Notes under the pieces: generated by a model
Told to the model about the DNA's origin: nothing
The model's input: the letters and a program-made list of their open reading frames with translations, nothing else
Database searches by the model: none
Origin: Bacteroidota bacterium
Lineage (GTDB): Bacteria > Bacteroidota > Bacteroidia > Bacteroidales > F082
Direction: 5' to 3'
NCBI GenBank assembly: GCA_018816765.1
Contig: JAHIUX010000013.1
Coordinates: 1 to 61,813 of the forward strand
Length of the DNA stretch: 61,813 nucleotides
Position numbers and translations under genes: made by a program
Shown: piece after piece, positions 26,501 through 35,534 of the stretch
How positions within the stretch are numbered: the stretch's first letter is position 1
How the letters are laid out: the number at the start of each line of letters is the position of its first letter

Positions 26501-29500
26501 CATTTGCTCTCCGTCAGTTCGCCATTGACAAACACCTCTGTCAGTACCTGGCAATTTTTTGCAGCTGTTCCGACCTGGTATTCAATTGTCTGCCCCGGCT
26601 GGGCTTCTTCAGCAGATACTGCAAACCAGCCAAGGTCACTCACAGGCATGGCTTTGCTTATGCTGTCGTAAAGGGTAAACACCTGTTTCAGGTTAACCTC
26701 CTGACCGAAAGCGTCTTTTGCTTTCACCTCGAGCAGGTATTCGCCTTCGGGCCAGTTCACTGCGCCATTGGCAAAAGGGGTCAGCGAATCACTGATGGTG
26801 ACCAATTGGTTAAATACTTCGGTTTGTTTGCGCTTTTCAGGCTCCAGTTCATCGGCATACACATCGTTCGGAAAACGCTGCACAAACTGCGCTTTGCTCA
26901 GGTAATGCCTGTCGGGAGTGGGCCAGAGCGCGGGCCTCAGCAGCCGTTCAGGCTGGGCCAGCCTTGTCACTTGTATGCTGGCTTCTGTTGTGACTGCCAT
27001 ATTCATAAGGTTGGAAGCCGTTATTGACAATCCTTTGAACGCCCCACGTTCTGTTTTACCTTGCAGGTTTGTGCGCAGCAACAGGGCTTTGGTGCCAATT
27101 TCGACAGCCAGGTTGCCGGTATGCGATTCGCCGGTTTTGTCAGCGACATCCACTATGATATCATAGGTATAGACAGGATCATAAAAGGCCGGTGTCTCCT
27201 GATCAGGAAGGGCAATAAACACAATATTGAAACTGCCATCTTTTCTGGTGGATGATTCTCCTGATGCAACAAGCTGCTGCTCACCACCGTATGGAGGCAT
27301 TCCCCACCAAAATCTCCAGTAAGGATAGTATTTTTGGCGCAACACCCGGTAAGTGAAATCCACACTGTCGAGCGGGTAGCCTGCGTAAGCCATGGCATTC
27401 CCGCTGATACTGACTTTTTCATTCAGCCTGAATTGCTGCTCCGGCGCATTCATCACCACTTCGAAAGTGGGTCGTTTGTATTCCTCAACAGCAATATCCA
27501 CCGACCCGTTTTCATTGGTAATGCGCATATTGCCAGTCAACAGCTGTGATGGAATGGTGAAGCTGCCTTCGAATGAGCCATACTCATTGGTTGTGCAGTT
27601 CAGTGAGCCAATTTCCTGATAATTCACATCTAAAAACCTGACCTGGGTTTCCTGTTTGTTTATTACGGCATTGGAATGGGCTTCACTTTCAAGGGTGATT
27701 CCCTTAAAATACACCACCTGCCCCGGGCGGTAGATTGCCCTGTCAGTAAAAAACCAGGTTTTCATGCTCTTTGTTGGCTGTGGTTTGTAGTGATGCGTAT
27801 CGAAATACCTGTCGCTGAACAAGCGGTCGGTTTTGGTATATGCTTCGATATAGAATGAGCGGTTTTCGGGAAGGTTTGCCTGGGCGCCAATGTTAAAACT
27901 TCCGTCGCGTCCTGTTTTCAGCTGCAGCTTTTGTTCGGTGAACGACTTGCGGCGGCGGTAATCATACTCGCGGCTTTTAACCAGTATGGTTGCATTGGCA
28001 ATGCCTTTGCCTGTTTCCCTGTCCAGCAGATAAAACCTGTTCACCCCATCGTTCTTGCGGCTTATAAAACTCAGAGTACTGACCTGGAATGTGCTGTATT
28101 CAATCATTTCTTTTGTATCGAAACGATCCGATGAAGCGGCAAGCAACACATACAATCCCGGTGTGAGTGCCTGAAGGTCAATGACGGTGCTGTGGCTGCG
28201 GTAATCGTCCTCAAAAGGCAGGTCGATGGTCCATGAAGCCAGGGCTGGTAGCGAAAGAAAAGCACGTACTTTTTCATCCTGCCTGTCCATATCCATGATG
28301 CTTTCGAGTGAATCGGGGCCTATGCTGATCAGCCTGAAACCGGGCCTGGTGATGTTGCGGTATTGGAGCAAAACGGGGATATTCTTTCCCGGTAACTCAA
28401 CCTGTTGTATCGTTGTTTCGAGCGAAGCGTCTTCAATTTGGTTCAGAACAAGCCTGCAGTTGGCAGCTCCTGACGACTGCGGAAAAGCTTTGATTGCTTC
28501 TGTGCAGATGGTGTGCGCATGGCGGAGGTTATAGCGCGCCTCGCTATCCGCGCCAACCATCTGGCTATAGGGTTGCTCTGTGAGATATGCGGCCCTGCGG
28601 TATGCGATCTCTGCTGAGATGCTATCGTGCTGATTTCCTTCCTGCAGCCATTTGAGGCTGTTCAGATACAGGGCTTTGTTTTCGTTTCCTGATCCGGCCA
28701 CTTCCAGTGCAAAAGCCAGCCGGTCAAGGTCGGCATGAACCAGGGCAATGGTGTTGCCCTTGCTCAGGTGCACATACATCAGCTTTCTGAAAAGATTTAA
28801 AACGGTTGCATCTGCAGCATCGCAGTTTACGATCGAATCGCGGATAAAATCACGCAGTGGCGCAAACATCCTTGCGCTGTTGTTTTTGTCCGGTCTTTGC
28901 ACAGCCATTGCTTTTTGCGTGAGCCCTGCATCATTTGCACGGAAAAAATCAATGGCACGGTGCGCAAGAAAATCATAGAGCGTAGGCTGAATCAGGTAGG
29001 ATTGTTGTTTGGGCAACTCCAAAATGGGTTCAAAATCTTTCAGCGCGATGCCTTGAAGCAATTCTTGTTGTGCCAGTGATGCACGGTAATGTGCGGTGAT
29101 GACCTGTCGCAGTTGTTTCACATCCCATTCGGCAATGTCGGCCGATGCATTGCTGTCAATTGGGGTTCTGTTAAGCAGCACATACCTGTTTTGCTGGTAA
29201 TAAAACCAGTACAACTCGGCTAAGACCGAATGCATCACTTCCCTGGCAGGACTCTGCAGCAGCGGAAGCTGGGATTCTGTCTGCCTGATGGTTTCAATGA
29301 GGTGGTCCTCCGTTATTTCTCTGCTCAGGTTGATCCTGAAAAGAACCGATTTCAGCAGTTGCGGCTGGTTGTTTTCGCCCACGGCTTTCTTATACAACAC
29401 ATCGAGCAAATCGAGGGCCGACCGTGGAAGCCCCTTGTCCCTGACAACTTCTATTTCTTTCCACATCTTTTCATAATCGGGCTCCTGTCCGGGGCCAAAA

Positions 29501-29565
29501 GCCGGGCTGATAATCAGTATCAATGCAAGTATGAAGATGGAACGGAACAAGGATTGGTTTTTCAT
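23551..29565 (-). CDS. Alpha-2-macroglobulin family protein without thioester
   Basis: A very large exported protein of 2,004 residues from the ATG at 29565, which begins a clean signal peptide (MKNQSLFRSIFILALILI...). Recognisable parts are the MG2-type segment FFTDRAIYRPGQVVYFKG, the A2M domain (FFYPQLRTDADGSVLISFKLPDALTRWKL, written here in parts: FFYPQLRTD, FKLPDALTRWKL) and the helical thiol-ester-domain region (WYAVQALPYLAAEA, FNRFYANSLSA). The CxEQ thioester sequence expected in that region is replaced by TENAD, so covalent trapping of proteases is unlikely. It may have a structural or non-covalent inhibitor role in the envelope. There is no pbpC next to it, unlike the classical yfhM locus. 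Confidence 0.92.
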   Translation of the reverse strand: MKNQSLFRSIFILALILIISPAFGPGQEPDYEKMWKEIEVVRDKGLPRSALDLLDVLYKKAVGENNQPQLLKSVLFRINLSREITEDHLIETIRQTESQLPLLQSPAREVMHSVLAELYWFYYQQNRYVLLNRTPIDSNASADIAEWDVKQLRQVITAHYRASLAQQELLQGIALKDFEPILELPKQQSYLIQPTLYDFLAHRAIDFFRANDAGLTQKAMAVQRPDKNNSARMFAPLRDFIRDSIVNCDAADATVLNLFRKLMYVHLSKGNTIALVHADLDRLAFALEVAGSGNENKALYLNSLKWLQEGNQHDSISAEIAYRRAAYLTEQPYSQMVGADSEARYNLRHAHTICTEAIKAFPQSSGAANCRLVLNQIEDASLETTIQQVELPGKNIPVLLQYRNITRPGFRLISIGPDSLESIMDMDRQDEKVRAFLSLPALASWTIDLPFEDDYRSHSTVIDLQALTPGLYVLLAASSDRFDTKEMIEYSTFQVSTLSFISRKNDGVNRFYLLDRETGKGIANATILVKSREYDYRRRKSFTEQKLQLKTGRDGSFNIGAQANLPENRSFYIEAYTKTDRLFSDRYFDTHHYKPQPTKSMKTWFFTDRAIYRPGQVVYFKGITLESEAHSNAVINKQETQVRFLDVNYQEIGSLNCTTNEYGSFEGSFTIPSQLLTGNMRITNENGSVDIAVEEYKRPTFEVVMNAPEQQFRLNEKVSISGNAMAYAGYPLDSVDFTYRVLRQKYYPYWRFWWGMPPYGGEQQLVASGESSTRKDGSFNIVFIALPDQETPAFYDPVYTYDIIVDVADKTGESHTGNLAVEIGTKALLLRTNLQGKTERGAFKGLSITASNLMNMAVTTEASIQVTRLAQPERLLRPALWPTPDRHYLSKAQFVQRFPNDVYADELEPEKRKQTEVFNQLVTISDSLTPFANGAVNWPEGEYLLEVKAKDAFGQEVNLKQVFTLYDSISKAMPVSDLGWFAVSAEEAQPGQTIEYQVGTAAKNCQVLTEVFVNGELTESKWIKLDAERKKVPFTVVESQRGMIRFQQSYVTMNRIVQQSAVVKVPYTNKMLDVTLETKRGTLVPGSTEQWELRIRGKQQEIVAAELLAAMYDASLDQFRANNWDFDLLVYDNTYHAWTGDEGFTGVQSARLTSVPYLDQSVSNIDPPRLNWFGYNPFGYFRGSRVMAGPGMKQKGHALEDANDMVFALVSDEVVVADSEEEESTLMPAAKHEKPLPSLRTNFSETAFFYPQLRTDADGSVLISFKLPDALTRWKLMLLAHSQDLKTGTKEYTFTAAKAFMIVPNISRFYREGDTAWVSAKVVNTGKEDLTGIARVEIRDALSMQFVDCVTESQKPVISLAPGQSREISWKMVVGKSAELLAMRFIASANSFTDSEERFVPVLSSRVLVTETMPLRVGPHKTANVTLQGLAVGKAKDARQLVVDFTSNPVWYAVQALPYLAAEATENADNVFNRFYANSLSAHIANSMPEVMRVVESWKSLSPDAFLSNLEKNQDMKSILISETPWVLASKDETMQKRNIALLFDLNNMRYDQQQARRKLAELQLPSGAWTWFAGMPENRYITQQIVIGFGHLNHLGVNLENDNQMREMMLRAVQYLDEVSTEDYEKMKRTDGLKHYSINPVHLNYLYARSFFKEIPIPDAAKPAFSFYLDHTGSDWLGLNNSLQAMAALVLSRNGEDKLSDGILASLLERSLMNEETGRYWKQPNGYYWYEAPIEGQAMLIEAFEAIRGNVEAVDEMRSWLLSQKQTNHWPTGRATAEAIYALLLRGTSWITDTGTTEVMVGGRILRPEKTEAGSGYFSQRWTGKEIEPALAEVSLNNSSDHTAWGGMYWQYVEEMDKVRSSETPLKLSRQLFVEKIIDGEVNLVPINRQQLKIGDKVKVRLVLEVDRDMEFVHLKDYRAAAFEPVNVLSGYRYAGGLGFYEATRDAWTDFFICDLSRGKYVFEYTLVATQTGDFNAGFANIQCLYAPEFSAHTAGMRITVVK

Positions 29566-29631
29566 ATGGGTGTGTATTTTCCTGGCAAGGCGCAGCATTG
29601 GTTTATCCCTGCATCAAGGCAATTATCAGGC

Positions 29632-29639
29632 CAAAATTA
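29632..29639 (-). promoter_or_regulatory. -7 box of the macroglobulin-like gene
   Basis: TAATTTTG on the minus strand, 66 bases upstream of the preferred start at 29565. TTG occurs at 29652-29654, a shorter spacing (12) than usual. Confidence 0.4.
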
Positions 29640-29764
29640 GGTGATCAGCCGCAAATTAAAACACCCATTGTGCTATGCGGTAAAAAAAAAGGAGGAAAAC
29701 AGGCACAAAATCAGGCTTAAGGTCCTTTGAACAATGCTTGTGTAAGGTCAGCATAAAGGCAGGA

Positions 29765-30571
29765 CTAATCATTCTTTCTTGCGCTGATCGGATTTCGTAG
29801 GTTTTGATATTCAACGAGTTCCATCTTGATACTGCCGACAATTACCTTTGCCTCGGCAAGCAAGGGCAGGTGGTTTTTGTCGTCGGTGACCCACACATGC
29901 AGCGGATAGGCATCGGCAAATACCTCTCCTGTTGCCATCATGGGCGATATTTTTAAACAACGGAACACCCCAAGGCTTGTTTCGATGGTTTCGGTGCCCC
30001 GGTACTTAATCTTTGACACATACACCGAGTCATCGAGGAAAAAATCGATGTAATAGCTGCTGTCGGCCGAAAAATCACTCAGGCTGAGGGTGCGCATATA
30101 GAACAGGGCCGACACAAAATCCTGGACGTTTTCAGGCACGGGCTTGCGTTTTTTACGGCTCACGGCAACACCCTGATCACGGTAAAAATACACCTCATCA
30201 TCTTTGTGGTAATTGCCTTCTCTGGTGCGGCGGACAAACAGATATGGTAACAGTGTTTCTTTGTCAACATAGGATTCGAAACGGTCGCGGACCTTGTAGA
30301 ACCAGTTAAATGCCCCTTTGCTTTTTCCTTCGCCAATGATATGCCAGACGGGTCTGTCGAACATCCGCTGGCCCTTGTCCTTTACCTCAATGGTGGCTTC
30401 ACCGGCAGTGACATTGCCCGTGAGCAACGAGTTATAGTATACGCGAAAAGTGAGCGATTCCTTGTCGCCAAAAGCTTCATTGTGGTGATTGAGCAGTTTT
30501 TGGGCATGCAACATTGCCGTTGACAACATTATGCCTAAAACCACCATAAGCACGATCCGTTTCATCATCAC
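29765..30571 (-). CDS. DUF3108 domain protein
   Basis: This 268-residue exported protein has a signal peptide (MKRIVLMVVLGIMLSTAMLHA) and a beta-rich DUF3108 body: LTFRVYYNSLLTGNVTAGEATIEV, DRFESYVDKETLLPYLFVRR and VWVTDDKNHLPLLAEAKVIVGSIKMELVEY. Such proteins are periplasmic with unknown function, often near envelope genes. Three consecutive Met codons make the exact start uncertain (30571, 30568 or 30565). It lies 54 bases after leuS with its own -7 box (30601-30608). Confidence 0.85.
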   Translation of the reverse strand: MMMKRIVLMVVLGIMLSTAMLHAQKLLNHHNEAFGDKESLTFRVYYNSLLTGNVTAGEATIEVKDKGQRMFDRPVWHIIGEGKSKGAFNWFYKVRDRFESYVDKETLLPYLFVRRTREGNYHKDDEVYFYRDQGVAVSRKKRKPVPENVQDFVSALFYMRTLSLSDFSADSSYYIDFFLDDSVYVSKIKYRGTETIETSLGVFRCLKISPMMATGEVFADAYPLHVWVTDDKNHLPLLAEAKVIVGSIKMELVEYQNLRNPISARKND

Positions 30572-30600
30572 CGATTGCTTTTGAATTTTTACGAAAGGGT

Positions 30601-30608
30601 CAAAAGTA
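30601..30608 (-). promoter_or_regulatory. -7 box of the DUF3108 gene
   Basis: TACTTTTG on the minus strand, 29 bases before the start at 30571. A TTG at 30634-30636 is 25 bases away, slightly wide. Confidence 0.35.
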
Positions 30609-30625
30609 GTTTAAATTGATGCCGG

Positions 30626-33600
30626 CTAAACCACAATATTGATGATCCGTTGCGGAACCACAATAATTTTTTTCACCTGTTTCCCTTCGGTCCATTTTTT
30701 GCACTCCTCTGTTGCAAGCGTGGTTTCCTCGATTGCTTTAATGTCCATCCCCACAGGCAACTCTATCCTGAAGCGCGTTTTTCCATTAAACGAAACAGGA
30801 TACGAAAAGGTATTCTCAGTCATCATTTCTTCGTCCCAGGCCGGAAACGACTGCAAGACTACCGATTGAAAATGTCCGAGCAGGCTCCACATCTCTTCGG
30901 CCAGGTGAGGTGCAAAAGGAGACAGCAATATGGTCAATGGCTCCAGCACTTCGCGCTTGTTGCACTTCAGATCGGTTAATTCGTTCACACAGATCATGAA
31001 GGCCGAAACAGCCGTATTGAATGAGAACCGTTCGTTGTCTTCTTCTACCTTCCTGATGGTCCGGTGGAGCACCTTCAGCTCTGCCTTGCCGGCTTTATCG
31101 TCCGAAATATTCAGTTCGTTGTTTTCGTTGTGAAACAGGCGCCAGAATTTCCTGATGAAACGGAAAACGCCTTCAATGCCTTGAGTGTCCCATGGCTTCG
31201 ATTGCTCAAGTGGCCCCAGAAACATTTCGTACATCCTGAGTGTGTCGGCTCCATAACGGTCGATCAGCTCATCGGGATTTTGGACATTGTATTTCGATTT
31301 CGACATTTTCTCCACTTCCCAGCCACAGACATATTTGTCGTTTTCGAGGATAAATACCGCCTCGGCAAGGTGAGGTTGCCATTGCCTGAAGGCTTCAGTA
31401 TCGAGGATGTCATTATGTACGAGGCTGATGTCAACGTGCAGCGGGTCAGAAAACTGCTCGCGTCCCGGATAATTTTTCGAAACAAAAGCAAGGTATGATT
31501 TCAGGCTTTCTTTTTCAATAAAGGCTTTGACGGGTTTGCCCTTTACAGCATCGCTGATCCTGGTCCGGATGCCATCCATTTCGTCAATAAAGTCGCGCAG
31601 CGGAATCAGCAAGAGCTTGTACCCTTTTTTCTGGCAATAGGCTTCGTAAGGATGGGCAAGTTTTTCGAGCGAATGCTGTCTTTTTACTTCGATCACCAGC
31701 CGCGCTTCGGGACTGAAGAAGTCGAATTTACGGTGGCCGTCGCGGAAATCACGCACAAAGCTGACCCCCATCTTGCCATCGCGGAGTTCTTCCCACAGCA
31801 GGTATTCTGCCATTTTTTCGACGTTGACGCGATACACAAGGCTCGAGCGTCCCTGAATCATGCCCTGGTTGATGAGTTTCTGAAAGGGTTCTGGCTTGCA
31901 GGCGAGTCCAAGGTCAAACAGGAACATATTCCAGAAACGGGCATAGATCAGGTGTCCTGTTGCGTGTTCGGCACCGCCTATATAGAGATCGACCTGCTGC
32001 CAGTAGTCGTTGGCTTCCTTCGAGAAATATTCGGCCTTGTTTTTAGGATCCATATAACGCAGGTAATAGCCGCTTGAGCCGGCAAACCCGGGCATGGTGT
32101 TGGTTTCAATCGGATACCCTTCGGCGGTATTCCAGTTGATGGCACGCGCCAGTGGCGGCTCGCCCGTTTCGGTGGGCAGATAAGCGTCTACCTTCGGCAG
32201 TTCAAGAGGAAGCATTTTCTCATCAAGCACATACGGCATGCCATCCTTGTAATAAATCGGAAAAGGCTCGCCCCAGTATCGCTGGCGACTGAAAATCGCA
32301 TCCCTCAACCTGTAGTTGATTCTCTTTGTGCCAATGCCCTTTTCCGTTGCCGCATCAATCACCTTGCTGATGGCCTCTTTGACAGACAATCCGGTGATGA
32401 ATCCTGCATTGATCAGCACGCCTTCTTTCGAATCATACGATTCTTCCCAGCCTGCAGGATCGGAGGGCGATTCGCCCTTGCGCGACACCACCTGGATGAT
32501 GGGCAGGTTAAAATGACGGGCAAAAGCAAAGTCGCGACTGTCGTGGGCCGGCACTGCCATGATGGCGCCAGTGCCATACCCCATTAGTACATAGTCGGCT
32601 ATCCAGACAGGTAATTTTTCGCCATTGAATGGATTGATGGCATAACTTCCTGTGAAAGCGCCGCTCACCTTTTTCACTTCGGCCATGCGTTCACGTTCCG
32701 ATCGGTTTTTTGTGCGTTGGATGTAGCGGTCAATTTCAGCCTGTTGTGATGAAGTAGTCAATGTTTTTACGCGTTCATGTTCGGGAGCAAGCACCATAAA
32801 CGTCGCTCCGAAGATCGTGTCAGGACGTGTAGTAAATACCTCAATTGTTTCGGTGCTACCTTCAACGGCAAACAACATCGACCCGCCTTCTGAGCGCCCG
32901 ATCCAGTTTCGCTGAATGTCTTTGAGCGATTCGCTCCAGTCGATGGTGTCGAGGCCATCGAGCAGGCGGTCGGCATAAGCTGTTATGCGCAGCAGCCATT
33001 GTTTCATCGATTTGCGCTCAACGCGATGTCCGCCCCTGACCGACAAGCCTTCACTTACTTCGTCGTTAGCCAGCACCGTACCCAGGTCGGGACACCAGTT
33101 GACCATGGTGTCGGCAAGGTAGGCCAGGCGGTAATTCATCAGGATCTGCTGCTGTTGGCGTTCGTCCATATCCACCCATTCCTCGGCCGTGAACGTCGGC
33201 GTTTCGCTGCAGGCTGCCTTGATGTGGCCATTCCCGAAGAGGGCAAACTCGGCTTTCAGCAAGGCAATGCGGCTGGCTTTGTTGGTTTTGAGGTTATACC
33301 ACGAATTGAACAGCTGAATAAAAGTCCATTGTGTCCATTTGTAATAATCCGGATCGCTGGTTCTTACCTCGCGGTCCCAGTCGAACGAAAACCCGATTTT
33401 ATCGAGTTGCTCGCGGTAGCGACTGATGTTTTTTTCGGTGGTTATTGCCGGATGAGTCCCTGTTTGAATGGCATATTGTTCGGCAGGCAATCCATAGGCA
33501 TCGTAGCCCATTGGATGCAGCACATTGAACCCTTTGAGCCGTTTGTAGCGGGCATAAATGTCAGAGGCAATGTAACCAAGCGGGTGGCCCACATGCAATC

Positions 33601-33736
33601 CGGCACCGGAAGGGTATGGAAACATGTCCAGCACATAGAATTTCGGTTTTTTATGGTCGACCGAAACCTGGTAAATTTTATTCCTGCGCCAATACGCCTG
33701 CCACTTGTTCTCGACCTCTTTAAAATTGTAATCCAT
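30626..33736 (-). CDS. leuS: Leucyl-tRNA synthetase with nuclease-like insert
   Basis: LeuRS charges tRNA-Leu with leucine. The class I core is intact: HVGH at 48-51 ([16 protein letters not shown]), editing-domain segments [12 protein letters not shown] and [21 protein letters not shown] around 809-814 and a complete anticodon-binding C-terminus. At 1,036 residues it is about 100 longer than usual. The excess is an in-frame block at about residues 637-750 (nt 31487-31828) between QGRSSLVYR and FVSKNYP, upstream of DTEAFRQW and KMSKS, in the area of the leucine-specific insertion. The block resembles a DUF559/Vsr-type endonuclease domain. The reading frame is open throughout, and leuS is essential, so the enzyme must work with the insert present or after its removal. 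Confidence 0.97.
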   Translation of the reverse strand: MDYNFKEVENKWQAYWRRNKIYQVSVDHKKPKFYVLDMFPYPSGAGLHVGHPLGYIASDIYARYKRLKGFNVLHPMGYDAYGLPAEQYAIQTGTHPAITTEKNISRYREQLDKIGFSFDWDREVRTSDPDYYKWTQWTFIQLFNSWYNLKTNKASRIALLKAEFALFGNGHIKAACSETPTFTAEEWVDMDERQQQQILMNYRLAYLADTMVNWCPDLGTVLANDEVSEGLSVRGGHRVERKSMKQWLLRITAYADRLLDGLDTIDWSESLKDIQRNWIGRSEGGSMLFAVEGSTETIEVFTTRPDTIFGATFMVLAPEHERVKTLTTSSQQAEIDRYIQRTKNRSERERMAEVKKVSGAFTGSYAINPFNGEKLPVWIADYVLMGYGTGAIMAVPAHDSRDFAFARHFNLPIIQVVSRKGESPSDPAGWEESYDSKEGVLINAGFITGLSVKEAISKVIDAATEKGIGTKRINYRLRDAIFSRQRYWGEPFPIYYKDGMPYVLDEKMLPLELPKVDAYLPTETGEPPLARAINWNTAEGYPIETNTMPGFAGSSGYYLRYMDPKNKAEYFSKEANDYWQQVDLYIGGAEHATGHLIYARFWNMFLFDLGLACKPEPFQKLINQGMIQGRSSLVYRVNVEKMAEYLLWEELRDGKMGVSFVRDFRDGHRKFDFFSPEARLVIEVKRQHSLEKLAHPYEAYCQKKGYKLLLIPLRDFIDEMDGIRTRISDAVKGKPVKAFIEKESLKSYLAFVSKNYPGREQFSDPLHVDISLVHNDILDTEAFRQWQPHLAEAVFILENDKYVCGWEVEKMSKSKYNVQNPDELIDRYGADTLRMYEMFLGPLEQSKPWDTQGIEGVFRFIRKFWRLFHNENNELNISDDKAGKAELKVLHRTIRKVEEDNERFSFNTAVSAFMICVNELTDLKCNKREVLEPLTILLSPFAPHLAEEMWSLLGHFQSVVLQSFPAWDEEMMTENTFSYPVSFNGKTRFRIELPVGMDIKAIEETTLATEECKKWTEGKQVKKIIVVPQRIINIVV
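31487..31828 (-). other. DUF559/PD-(D/E)XK-like domain inserted in LeuRS
   Basis: This in-frame segment encodes about 114 residues (637-750 of LeuRS) not found in ordinary LeuRS as I recall it. It starts with a helix [15 protein letters not shown], then [17 protein letters not shown], then [13 protein letters not shown], then [12 protein letters not shown] and a final helix. This order (helix with LLW-x-x-LR, D in a beta strand, V-I-E-x-K, a strand after G-Y-K-x-L) is that of DUF559, a Vsr-like PD-(D/E)XK endonuclease family. Candidate active-site residues are D672, E683 and K685. No intein splicing residues (Cys/Ser at the front, His-Asn at the end) are seen, so it probably stays in the protein. 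Family assignment is by eye. Confidence 0.7.
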
Positions 33737-33747
33737 GGTTTATTTAA

Positions 33748-34458
33748 TTATCTGCTCAATGTGTGTCGTACGTAATCAATCGAATCGAAAGGCATATCGA
33801 GCAAGCCGTATTGCTCCCATCCCCTGAAATCGAAATGCCACCATTCTGTTTGAAACACCGTGAAACCGTGCTTCCTCATCACCCCTACCAGCAAATCCCT
33901 GTTTTGTATGGCCTCTTCAGGAAGGGCAGTGCAGGCTGGATTGGCCTTTTCGGTAAAATCATCATAGGCTGTCGGCATCAGCAGCTCATCACCGGTTTGA
34001 AGGTTAATAAGCGTGACGTCAACTGCTGCACCCCTGTTGTGCCGCGATCCCACCCAGGGAGCGGCCACAAAGTCCGTATTTTTCACCAGTGCATAAAACT
34101 TCAGCGTAGCCGCATAAGGCCGGTAGGCATCATAAATTTTCAGCCCAAGACCCATGCTGTTGAGCTCGGCCTCAGCCTTGGCCAGTGCTTCGGCAACAGC
34201 CTTGCGCAAAAAAGCCCTTCCGGAAGTGTACACCTGCGACCCGGTGAAATTATTGGTTCCGGCATACCTGATATCGAAGGCCAGGTGAGGGATGTAATCG
34301 CCGAGATCGATAAGTTCCATCAGGTCGTTTTCGCCAATCTCACGCTGGTATGCAGCTGTGGTGGCCGTGATGTCGAGGCCATAGGGATTTACGTTTTCCT
34401 GGGCATTGAGGCTGATGGCCAACGACAAAAATGCTACGATGATACCCAAAAAGCGCAT
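33748..34458 (-). CDS. D-alanyl-D-alanine dipeptidase (VanX-like, M15D)
   Basis: This 236-residue exported zinc dipeptidase cleaves D-Ala-D-Ala, here most likely for cell-wall turnover. It has a signal peptide (MRFLGIIVAFLSLAISLNAQ), the zinc motif SRHNRGAAVDVTLI (His and Asp ligands), the catalytic Glu and third His in EWWHFDF, and the YDAYRPYAA segment with the substrate Arg. There are no vanH or vanA genes nearby, so this is not a resistance cluster. It ends 11 bases before leuS. Confidence 0.93.
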   Translation of the reverse strand: MRFLGIIVAFLSLAISLNAQENVNPYGLDITATTAAYQREIGENDLMELIDLGDYIPHLAFDIRYAGTNNFTGSQVYTSGRAFLRKAVAEALAKAEAELNSMGLGLKIYDAYRPYAATLKFYALVKNTDFVAAPWVGSRHNRGAAVDVTLINLQTGDELLMPTAYDDFTEKANPACTALPEEAIQNRDLLVGVMRKHGFTVFQTEWWHFDFRGWEQYGLLDMPFDSIDYVRHTLSR

Positions 34459-34480
34459 ATGATCCTTAACTGATTGTTGG

Positions 34481-34488
34481 CAAAATTA
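34481..34488 (-). promoter_or_regulatory. -7 box of the dipeptidase gene
   Basis: TAATTTTG on the minus strand, 22 bases before the start at 34458. leuS follows 11 bases after this gene and may be co-transcribed. No clear TTG at -33. Confidence 0.4.
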
Positions 34489-34601
34489 GCAAAAAGCTGG
34501 CTACACCGAATCAGCGAAACCGATTGTGACCAAATAGAGGGAACTGGTTTCGTTGTCGGAATACAAGAAAATACCTAATTTAGCTTTTTAATTTTTTGTC
34601 C

Positions 34602-35486
34602 ATGAGCACCCGCGACGACCAATATACCAGACGACGCCTGACAGGTTCCTATATCACTTCGGTGGTGAGCATCACCCTGGTGCTGTTTATGCTGGGACTG
34701 CTCGGCCTGATCGTAATCAATGCAAGGCGGCTTTCCGACCACATCAAGGAAAACATTGGCTTCGAAATCATCATGAATGAAGGAGTGAAAGAAGCCGGGA
34801 TTCTGCAGCTGCAAAAAACCCTTGATGCCTCACCTTATGTGAAATCAACTGAATACATTACCCGTGAAGAAGCCACCGAAATGCTGACGAAGGATTTGGG
34901 CGAAGATTTTATCAAATGGCTCGGCGAGGAGCAAAATCCACTGATGCCCTCCATCGACGTAAGGTTTAAGGCCGCCTGGGCAAACAACGACAGCCTGGCC
35001 GTGATTGAAAAGAAGATTCTTGAAAACAGCAATGTGAAGGAGCTGTTTTACCAGAAATCACTTGTACACCTCATCAACAAAAACATCAACCGCATAGGCG
35101 TCATCATTCTGGGATTCAGCGTGCTGTTGCTGGTGATAGCCATTGCACTCATCAACAACACCATCCGTTTATCTGTCTATTCAAAACGCTTTCTCATCCG
35201 CAGCATGCAGCTTGTCGGTGCAACAGAAAATTTCATCCGTAAACCCTTCATCTGGTCAAGCATTTTTCAGGGCATCATCGGTGCCATCATTGCCTTGCTC
35301 ATGCTTACAGGCATCCTTTATCTCTCCGTTCAAAACATTCCCGAACTGGCGCTTTTGCATGAAATGAACACCGTGCTGATCTTCTATGCGGCTGTTTTTG
35401 TGCTCGGCATGGCCATTTCAGGTGTGTCGACATATTTTGCCATCGGCAAATACCTCAGGGCAAAAACCGATAAATTATTTAATTGA
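34602..35486 (+). CDS. ftsX: Cell division protein FtsX
   Basis: FtsX is the membrane partner of the ATPase FtsE and controls peptidoglycan hydrolases at the septum. The 294-residue product has a short cytoplasmic N-terminus, a first TM helix (VSITLVLFMLGLLGLIVI), an extracytoplasmic domain (about 45-165) and three C-terminal TM helices with the FtsX family sequences INNTIRLSVYSKRFLIRSMQLVGAT (in two parts: INNTIRLSVYSKR, IRSMQLVGAT) and FIRKPF. The ATG at 34602 is used; an upstream in-frame TTG is less likely. ftsE is not adjacent, as is common in this phylum. Confidence 0.95.
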   Translation: MSTRDDQYTRRRLTGSYITSVVSITLVLFMLGLLGLIVINARRLSDHIKENIGFEIIMNEGVKEAGILQLQKTLDASPYVKSTEYITREEATEMLTKDLGEDFIKWLGEEQNPLMPSIDVRFKAAWANNDSLAVIEKKILENSNVKELFYQKSLVHLINKNINRIGVIILGFSVLLLVIAIALINNTIRLSVYSKRFLIRSMQLVGATENFIRKPFIWSSIFQGIIGAIIALLMLTGILYLSVQNIPELALLHEMNTVLIFYAAVFVLGMAISGVSTYFAIGKYLRAKTDKLFN

Positions 35487-35513
35487 GTTTCTCTGATATC
35501 GCCTATCTTTGGC

Positions 35514-35521
35514 CTCGAAAA
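35514..35521 (+). promoter_or_regulatory. -7 box upstream of the DUF3098 gene
   Basis: TATCTTTG matches TAnnTTTG, 14 bases before the ATG at 35535. It would drive the DUF3098-uppP-truB group with a very short leader. Confidence 0.4.
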
Positions 35522-35534
35522 CGTGTTTAAAACT

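Noticed and set aside
31487-31828. Insert in LeuRS considered as an intein
   Set aside because: No N-terminal Cys/Ser splice block, no C-terminal His-Asn and no Cys/Ser/Thr at the +1 position; length is also short for an intein with an endonuclease.
33748-34458. Vancomycin-resistance gene vanX
   Set aside because: No vanH, vanA or vanRS nearby; a signal peptide and housekeeping context point to wall turnover.
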